Assembly: GCA_964547415.1 (NCBI GenBank)
Contig: CAZJNX010000177.1
Location: 1-10,291 of the forward strand
Origin: CAZJNX01 sp964547415
Lineage (GTDB): Bacteria; Pseudomonadota; Alphaproteobacteria; Rhizobiales; Amorphaceae
DNA: 10,291 nt
Reading direction: 5' to 3'
Below, one piece after another: positions 6,042 to 10,291 of the stretch. The position numbers and the translations under genes were made by a program. Numbering within the stretch: the stretch's first letter is position 1; the number at the start of each line of letters is the position of its first letter. The notes below the pieces were generated by a model. That model had not been told where the DNA came from. It saw only the letters and a list, made by a program, of their open reading frames with translations, and did not search any database.

Positions 6042-7106
6042 TCACGAGGCGGCGCCCCCGCCGTGCACAGCGACCCACGCGGGCTTCGGATCGCCCGGCA
6101 GCGGGCTCGCGAGGAAGACGGCCCGCGCGATCGCGCGGGCGAGGGCGGCGCTCGCCGCCGCCGTCAGCGCGGCGCCCGCCGCCGGCGTGCGCGGCAGGGG
6201 GCGCGCGGCGGTGGCGAGGACGAACACGGTGTCCCCGTCGAGGGGGGTGTGGGCGGGGAAGATCGACAGGGCGATCCCGTCGTGGGCCGCCGCCGCGAGC
6301 CGCGCCGCCTCGGCCTTCGACAGGTCCGCGTCCGTCGCCACCACCGCGATCGTCGTGTTCGCGCTCGGCCCGAGGGCGTCCAGCTTGGTCCGCGGCAGGC
6401 GAGCCTCGGGAGGAAGGCGCGGCGGCAGGCCGAGGTCGCCGAACTCCCCGTCCGTCTCGAAGGCGGCGGCCCGGAAATGCGGCAGCGGCGAGAAGGTGAC
6501 CGTACCGACGGGGTTGACCGCCGCGAGGGCCGCCACCGTGACCCCGCCCGCGGCTCCGACCACCGCCGAGGCGCTGCCGAGCCCGCCCTTGAGGTCGGCC
6601 GTGGTGGCGCCGGTCCCCGCGCCCACGGTGCCGAGGGAAAGCCGGTCCTCGCCGCCGCCCGCGAGCGCCCGCCCGGCCGCCGCCTCGCCGAGGCGCCGGT
6701 GGAGGGCGCCGCGGTCCGCCACCGGCACGCCACCCGCCGAAAGGTCCGCGATCACGGCCGCGGGCACGATCGGGATGCGATGGGGACCGAGGGCGAAGCC
6801 GCGGCCCGCCCGGTGAAGCGCGGCCATCGCCCCGTCCGCCGCCGAAAGGCCGAACGCTGAGCCGCCCGACAGGACGAGCGCGTCCACCCGCTCCACCGTC
6901 CTGTCGGGGGCGAGGAGGTCCGTTTCCCGGGTGCCGGGCCCGCCGCCGGTGACCGCCACCGAGGCGACGGCGGGCACCTCCGGCAGGACCACCGTCACCC
7001 CGGTGCGGGCGTCCCCGTCGCCGGCGTGCCCGAGGGACAGGCCGGCGACGTCGAGGAGGTGGTTGAGCGGCCCGGGCGCCAGCGGGGGCCGCGACGGGCC
7101 GCCCAC
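6042..7106 (-). CDS. P1 family (S58/DmpA-like) self-processing hydrolase
   Basis: A 354-aa member of the P1/S58 family of N-terminal-nucleophile amidases and aminopeptidases (DmpA, NylC). Family landmarks run in order: LLDVAGLSLGHA (17-28), TGVTVVLP (35-42), GGGPGTRETDLL (54-65), LVLSGGSAFGLSAADG (77-92), PIVPAAVIADL (112-122), GTVGAGTGA (159-167) and KGGLGSAS (173-180). NTTIAVVATDA (250-260) marks the expected autocleavage between N250 and T251; T251 would be the nucleophile of the beta chain. AHDGIAL and LDGDTVF follow. The true substrate is unknown; family members cleave N-terminal D- or beta-amino acid amides or cyclic and linear amide oligomers. The start is GTG, 3 nt after the stop of the upstream exported-protein gene, so the two are co-transcribed. 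No signal peptide is seen. Confidence 0.92.
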   Translation of the reverse strand: MGGPSRPPLAPGPLNHLLDVAGLSLGHAGDGDARTGVTVVLPEVPAVASVAVTGGGPGTRETDLLAPDRTVERVDALVLSGGSAFGLSAADGAMAALHRAGRGFALGPHRIPIVPAAVIADLSAGGVPVADRGALHRRLGEAAAGRALAGGGEDRLSLGTVGAGTGATTADLKGGLGSASAVVGAAGGVTVAALAAVNPVGTVTFSPLPHFRAAAFETDGEFGDLGLPPRLPPEARLPRTKLDALGPSANTTIAVVATDADLSKAEAARLAAAAHDGIALSIFPAHTPLDGDTVFVLATAARPLPRTPAAGAALTAAASAALARAIARAVFLASPLPGDPKPAWVAVHGGGAAS

Positions 7107-7109
7107 GGG

Positions 7110-8282
7110 CTACCGGTTCGCCCGGACCGTGACGCCGAGGACGGTCGGGATCGTCTGGGGCGCCATCATCGCCGTCCCCACGATCTGGGAGACCGGCAGC
7201 GGCTGTTGCGGGTCCGCCGAGACCGTCAGCGTGCCGGGGTTGCCGAGGAACGACGTGACCGCCTCCGTCACCTCCCGGATGAACGCCTGGTCCTCGATCG
7301 CCGACAGCATCATCGGCATCGCCTGGCCCATCTGGGTGGCGAACTCGGCCGGCGTCGCGCCCTGGGCCGCCGCCGTCTGGGCGATCACCCGCTCGGCGAG
7401 CCCCTCGTCCCGGTACTCGACGGTGATCGCGCTCACGAGGACCTCGTTGAGGACGGCGAGCGCCTCGTTCGGGTCCTGGTCCTCGGTGCCGAGCTTGTCG
7501 AGCACCTCCTCGGTGAGGCCCGACAGGTCGCCCGTCAGGGTGAGGACACCCATGTCGACCGCCTCGAGGGCCACCCGCGACAGGTCGAGCCGGCCATCCT
7601 CGGCCTGCCAGCTGCCCTCGCCCTCCACGTTGAGGGTGATGCCGCTGTAGCCGAGGCCGGCGAGCTGGGCGGCGAGGTCCTCGTCGTCGAGCGCCTCGGG
7701 CGGCAGGGCGAGGCCGACCAGCGAGAACGAGCCGGTGCGCGGGCCCGAAGCGGACGGATCGGAGCCCGAAAGGGCGATCCGCTCGATGGGCACGGGCACG
7801 CCGTCCTCCGTCACGAGGCTGATGGAGCTGAGCGTGAGCTCCCCGTAATGGGCCTCCTCGCTGGCGAGCCCCTCCTCGCTCACCACGGCGGGCGGCGGCA
7901 GGCGAACGTCGGAGGCGGCGATCTCCGCCACGGTGATGGAGCCCTCGTCCGGCATGGAGGTGACGGACAGGTCCTGAAAGCCCATGGCGTCCGCCGTGAG
8001 GCCGCCCCCGTCCGTCACCGCGCCGTTGTCGACGGTGATGGTGGCGATCCTCAGCGTCGAGGTGCCCCCGTCCTCGGTGGTGACGGCCTGGAAGCCCTCG
8101 ATCGCGGTCACGCCGTCGCTGGTGGAGGCGCCGCCAACCGTCACCTCGCCGCCCTGGGCCTCGAGGATCGACAGGAGGGCGTCGGCGACCGGATCGCCCG
8201 TCGCCTCGAACGCCGCGGCCGGCAGGGCGGCGAGGAGGGTGGCGGCGAGCGCGAGCGCCGGCGCCGTCGAACAGTGTCTCAT
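7110..8282 (-). CDS. Exported protein of unknown function
   Basis: 390 aa, not recognised as any family. The N-terminus MRHCSTAP, followed by an Ala/Leu-rich stretch ending LPAAA, is a typical Sec signal peptide, probably cleaved after A24. C4 is too early to be a lipobox cysteine, so the mature protein should be periplasmic or released. The mature part is acidic and rich in G, T, S, V and D, with alternating beta-type stretches (about 45-290). A more helical C-terminal portion follows (EEVLDKL, AERVIAQTAAAQ, FATQMGQAMPMML). The ATG at 8282 is preceded by GAGAGG at a 9-nt spacing, and the open frame upstream is a GC-rich shadow lacking a signal peptide. Close spacing with the P1-family hydrolase suggests a shared, possibly envelope-related task, but nothing in the sequence fixes it. 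Confidence 0.85.
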   Translation of the reverse strand: MRHCSTAPALALAATLLAALPAAAFEATGDPVADALLSILEAQGGEVTVGGASTSDGVTAIEGFQAVTTEDGGTSTLRIATITVDNGAVTDGGGLTADAMGFQDLSVTSMPDEGSITVAEIAASDVRLPPPAVVSEEGLASEEAHYGELTLSSISLVTEDGVPVPIERIALSGSDPSASGPRTGSFSLVGLALPPEALDDEDLAAQLAGLGYSGITLNVEGEGSWQAEDGRLDLSRVALEAVDMGVLTLTGDLSGLTEEVLDKLGTEDQDPNEALAVLNEVLVSAITVEYRDEGLAERVIAQTAAAQGATPAEFATQMGQAMPMMLSAIEDQAFIREVTEAVTSFLGNPGTLTVSADPQQPLPVSQIVGTAMMAPQTIPTVLGVTVRANR

Positions 8283-8519
8283 GGAGTTGATCCTCTCAAC
8301 GTCGGTGGGCCGGGGGCGCGGGGCCTCGCCGGGTGTCCGATGCGCCGGCACAATGGTGCAGGGGGCACCGGGGCGCAACCGCCCTCCGCTCGCCTTGCGC
8401 CGGCTTGCCAGCGCCCGCGCCGTCTGCAAAAGCGGGCGGCGGGGGCCGGGCCGCGGCGCGGCGCCGCGTGCCCCGCCGGGCGGCGCGGGAGGCGGCCGGA
8501 ACGGGACGCGGAGGTCGGC
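8283..8519. promoter_or_regulatory. Divergent intergenic region between exported-protein gene and glmU
   Basis: This 237-bp region must hold promoters for both directions, but no strong consensus is visible. A weak minus-strand candidate is TTGCGC (8378-8373) and CATTGT (8355-8350), 17 bp apart. A 5-bp inverted repeat GGTGC/GCACC (8355-8369) overlaps it and could be an operator. The minus-strand leader has GTTGA-GAGGA-TCAAC (8300-8286), which puts the Shine-Dalgarno bases in a hairpin loop. In the glmU leader, CGCGGCG/CGCCGCG (8452-8468) forms a tight stem. Confidence 0.35.
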
Positions 8520-9878
8520 GTGGGCGAACGGGATCTGGCGGTGGTGCTGGCGGCGGGCGAGGGCACGCGGATGCGCTCGCGCCTTCCGAAGGTGCTGCAC
8601 CCGGTGGGCGGGCTGCCGATGGTGGCCCACGTCCTCGCAAGCGTGGCGGCGGCCGGCATCGCGCGCACGGCCCTCGTCGTCGGCAGCGGCGGGGAGGCGG
8701 TGGCCGAGGCCGCGCGGCGGGTGACGCCGGAGGCGGCCGTCTTCGTCCAGGCCGAGCGGCTCGGCACGGCCCACGCCGTCCTCGCCGCGCGGGAGGCCAT
8801 CGCAGGCGGCACGGCCTCGGTCGTCGTCCTCTACGGGGACACGCCGCTCGTCACCCCCGCGACCATCCGCGCCATGGCCGACCGGGCGCGCGCCGCGCCC
8901 GGCGTCGCGGTCCTCGGCTTCCGCCCGGCCGACCCGGCCGGGTACGGGCGCATCCTCGCCGAAGGGGACAGGGTCGCCGCGATCCGCGAGGAGCGGGAGG
9001 CGAGCGCGGCAGAGCGCGCCGTCACCCTGTGCAACTCCGGCATCATGGCCCTCTCGGGCGCCGAGGCGCTTTCCCTCCTCGAGGCGATTTCCAACGACAA
9101 CGCCAAGGGCGAGTACTACCTGACGGACGCCGTCGAGATCGCCGTGGGGCGGGGCCTTGCCGCCTCCCTCGCCCTCGCCGCGGAGGAGGAGGTGACCGGT
9201 GTCAACGACCGCGTCCAGCTCGCCGCCGCGGAAGGGGTCTTCCAGCGCCGCGCCCGGGAGGCGGCGATGCGCGCGGGCGCGACCCTCGAGGCGCCCGAAA
9301 CGGTCCACTTCTGCCACGACACGGTCCTCGAGGAGGACGTGAGGGTGGAGCCCAACGTGGTGTTCGGGCCGCAGGTCGTCGTGCGGCGAGGCGCGGTCGT
9401 GCGCGCCTTCTCCCACCTCGAGGGCGCGGAGGTGGCCGAAGGCGCCGTCGTCGGTCCGTTCGCGCGGCTGAGGCCGAAGAGCCGGATCGGCGAGAAGGCG
9501 CGGGTCGGCAACTTCGTGGAGATCAAGAACGCCGACCTCGGCGAGGGGGCCAAGGCGAACCACCTCGCCTACGTGGGCGACGCCACCGTGGGCGCGGGCG
9601 CCAACCTCGGCGCGGGCACCATCACCTGCAACTACGACGGCCGCGCCAAGCATCCGACGCAGATCGGCGCGGGCGCCTTCGTCGGCTCCAACAGCGCGCT
9701 CGTCGCGCCGGTCTCCATCGGACGGAACGCGCTGGTGGCGGCCGGCAGCACCATCGTGGAGGACGTGCCGGACGGGGCCCTCGCGCTCGCCCGCGGCCGG
9801 CAGGCGACGAAGCCCGGCCGCTCGCCCTTTTCGGGCGGCGAGGACGGGGACGGGGGGAGCGGCCGGAACACGCCGTAA
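8520..9878 (+). CDS. glmU: Bifunctional N-acetylglucosamine-1-P uridyltransferase / glucosamine-1-P acetyltransferase
   Basis: GlmU acetylates glucosamine-1-phosphate and then joins it to UTP, giving UDP-GlcNAc for peptidoglycan and lipopolysaccharide. The GTG start at 8520 gives 452 aa, normal for the family, with GGAGG 5 nt upstream (8510-8514). The uridyltransferase half has the nucleotide loop LAAGEGTRM (10-18) with K24 after it, LGTAHAV (81-87), the metal-site D107 in YGDTPL, and N229 in VTGVND. From about 262 the left-handed beta-helix of the acetyltransferase begins: RLRPKSRIG, VGNFVEIKN (329-337), KANHLAYVGDA with catalytic H348, GTITCNYDG (366-374) and GSNSALVAP. The last about 15 residues are a Gly/Asp-rich tail of no known role. 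glmS follows 86 bp downstream, a common alphaproteobacterial pairing. Confidence 0.97.
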   Translation: MGERDLAVVLAAGEGTRMRSRLPKVLHPVGGLPMVAHVLASVAAAGIARTALVVGSGGEAVAEAARRVTPEAAVFVQAERLGTAHAVLAAREAIAGGTASVVVLYGDTPLVTPATIRAMADRARAAPGVAVLGFRPADPAGYGRILAEGDRVAAIREEREASAAERAVTLCNSGIMALSGAEALSLLEAISNDNAKGEYYLTDAVEIAVGRGLAASLALAAEEEVTGVNDRVQLAAAEGVFQRRAREAAMRAGATLEAPETVHFCHDTVLEEDVRVEPNVVFGPQVVVRRGAVVRAFSHLEGAEVAEGAVVGPFARLRPKSRIGEKARVGNFVEIKNADLGEGAKANHLAYVGDATVGAGANLGAGTITCNYDGRAKHPTQIGAGAFVGSNSALVAPVSIGRNALVAAGSTIVEDVPDGALALARGRQATKPGRSPFSGGEDGDGGSGRNTP

Positions 9879-9926
9879 GGAAGCGTGTTTTAACGCCCGC
9901 CCGTCAGGATGCTATCGCCTCGGCCG

Positions 9927-9947
9927 GCGCGCCCTTCGCCGGCGCGC
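9927..9947 (+). repeat. GC-rich inverted repeat between glmU and glmS
   Basis: GCGCGCC (9927-9933) pairs perfectly with GGCGCGC (9941-9947) across a 7-nt loop in the 86-bp glmU-glmS gap. No T-tract follows, so a strong terminator is unlikely. GGGAG at 9953-9957 lies 7 nt upstream of the glmS ATG and is its ribosome binding site. No ribozyme like the Gram-positive glmS element is apparent. Confidence 0.4.
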
Positions 9948-9964
9948 GGGACGGGAGACACGCC

Positions 9965-10291
9965 ATGTGCGGGATCGTGGGCGTCATCGGGCGGTCCGAA
10001 GCGGCCCCCCTCATCCTAGACGCCCTGAAGCGGCTCGAGTACCGCGGCTACGATTCGGCCGGGATCGCCACCCTGTCGGCCTCGGGCAAGCTCGACCGGC
10101 GGCGGGCGAGCGGCAAGCTGCGCAACCTCGAACGGCGCCTCGGGGAGGAGCCGCTGCCGGGCGTCATCGGCATCGGCCACACCCGCTGGGCGACCCACGG
10201 CGCGCCGACGGAGCGCAACGCCCACCCGCACGTCTGGGGCCCGGTGGCCGTCGTCCACAACGGCATCATCGAGAACTACCGCGCCCTGCGC
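9965..10291 (+). CDS. glmS: Glutamine--fructose-6-phosphate aminotransferase (partial, N-terminus)
   Basis: The first 109 codons of GlmS, cut by the window end. The enzyme makes glucosamine-6-phosphate from fructose-6-phosphate and glutamine, the entry step to UDP-GlcNAc. After Met removal C2 of MCGIVGVIGR is the class II glutaminase nucleophile. Further glutaminase-domain motifs are LEYRGYDSAGIA (24-35), GHTRWATHGAPTERNAHPH (71-89), which includes the arginine that binds the glutamine carboxylate, and VVHNGIIENY (96-105). The isomerase (SIS) domains lie beyond the window. The ATG at 9965 has GGGAG at a good distance. Its position right after glmU supports joint expression for amino-sugar supply. 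Confidence 0.97.
   Translation, partial: MCGIVGVIGRSEAAPLILDALKRLEYRGYDSAGIATLSASGKLDRRRASGKLRNLERRLGEEPLPGVIGIGHTRWATHGAPTERNAHPHVWGPVAVVHNGIIENYRALR

Noticed and set aside
4657..6816. 719-codon open frame on the plus strand opposite the kinase and hydrolase
   Set aside because: It spans two conserved minus-strand genes and their gap, has shadow-type composition and no motifs.
7026..8519. Long in-frame N-terminal extension of glmU
   Set aside because: It runs antisense to the exported-protein gene and has no homology. GTG 8520 with GGAGG gives the standard GlmU length and N-terminus.
8283..9653. Upstream extension of the exported-protein frame on the minus strand
   Set aside because: It is antisense to glmU and would bury the clear signal peptide that starts at 8282.
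9927..9947. Strong terminator between glmU and glmS
   Set aside because: The stem is good but no T-run follows, and the two genes act in one pathway.
1..10291. CRISPR array, tRNA or rRNA genes
   Set aside because: No regularly spaced direct repeats, cloverleaf-like segments or conserved rRNA stretches were seen on either strand.

Overview
The window looks like chromosome from a high-GC alphaproteobacterium (G+C about 70% by eye), probably in the Hyphomicrobiales or a neighbouring order. This rests on codon use, the glmU-glmS pair, a LOV-type photosensory kinase and a chemoreceptor with a PilZ-like tail. The genus cannot be fixed from the sequence.

Positions 1 to about 1940 are an insertion-sequence graveyard. 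An IS2-like IS3-family OrfB (121-954) has an intact DDE triad but no complete OrfA. It abuts the last 59 codons of an IS256-family transposase (968-1147), whose probable right end (about 1164-1193) abuts the C-terminal part of an IS110-family transposase (from 1198). That piece meets, head-on near 1417-1438, the decayed N-terminal part of an IS110 transposase on the opposite strand. The non-coding DNA upstream of the second piece (1725-2016) holds a long imperfect inverted repeat where IS110 elements usually carry their bridge RNA.

Positions 2017-8282 are five genes on the minus strand. Transcription order is an unrecognised exported protein, a P1/S58-family self-processing hydrolase (3 nt apart), a LOV-domain histidine kinase, a single-domain response regulator (8-nt overlap) and a methyl-accepting chemotaxis protein with a PilZ-like C-terminus (GTGA overlap). 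The last three are clearly coupled. They look like a blue-light two-component pair tied to a chemoreceptor, and this is the most interesting system in the window. A 101-bp gap with two mutually exclusive GC-rich hairpins separates the hydrolase from the kinase.

Positions 8520-10291 run on the plus strand: glmU (complete, GTG start) and glmS (first 109 codons, cut by the window end). These make UDP-GlcNAc for peptidoglycan and lipopolysaccharide. A 237-bp divergent region separates glmU from the exported-protein gene.
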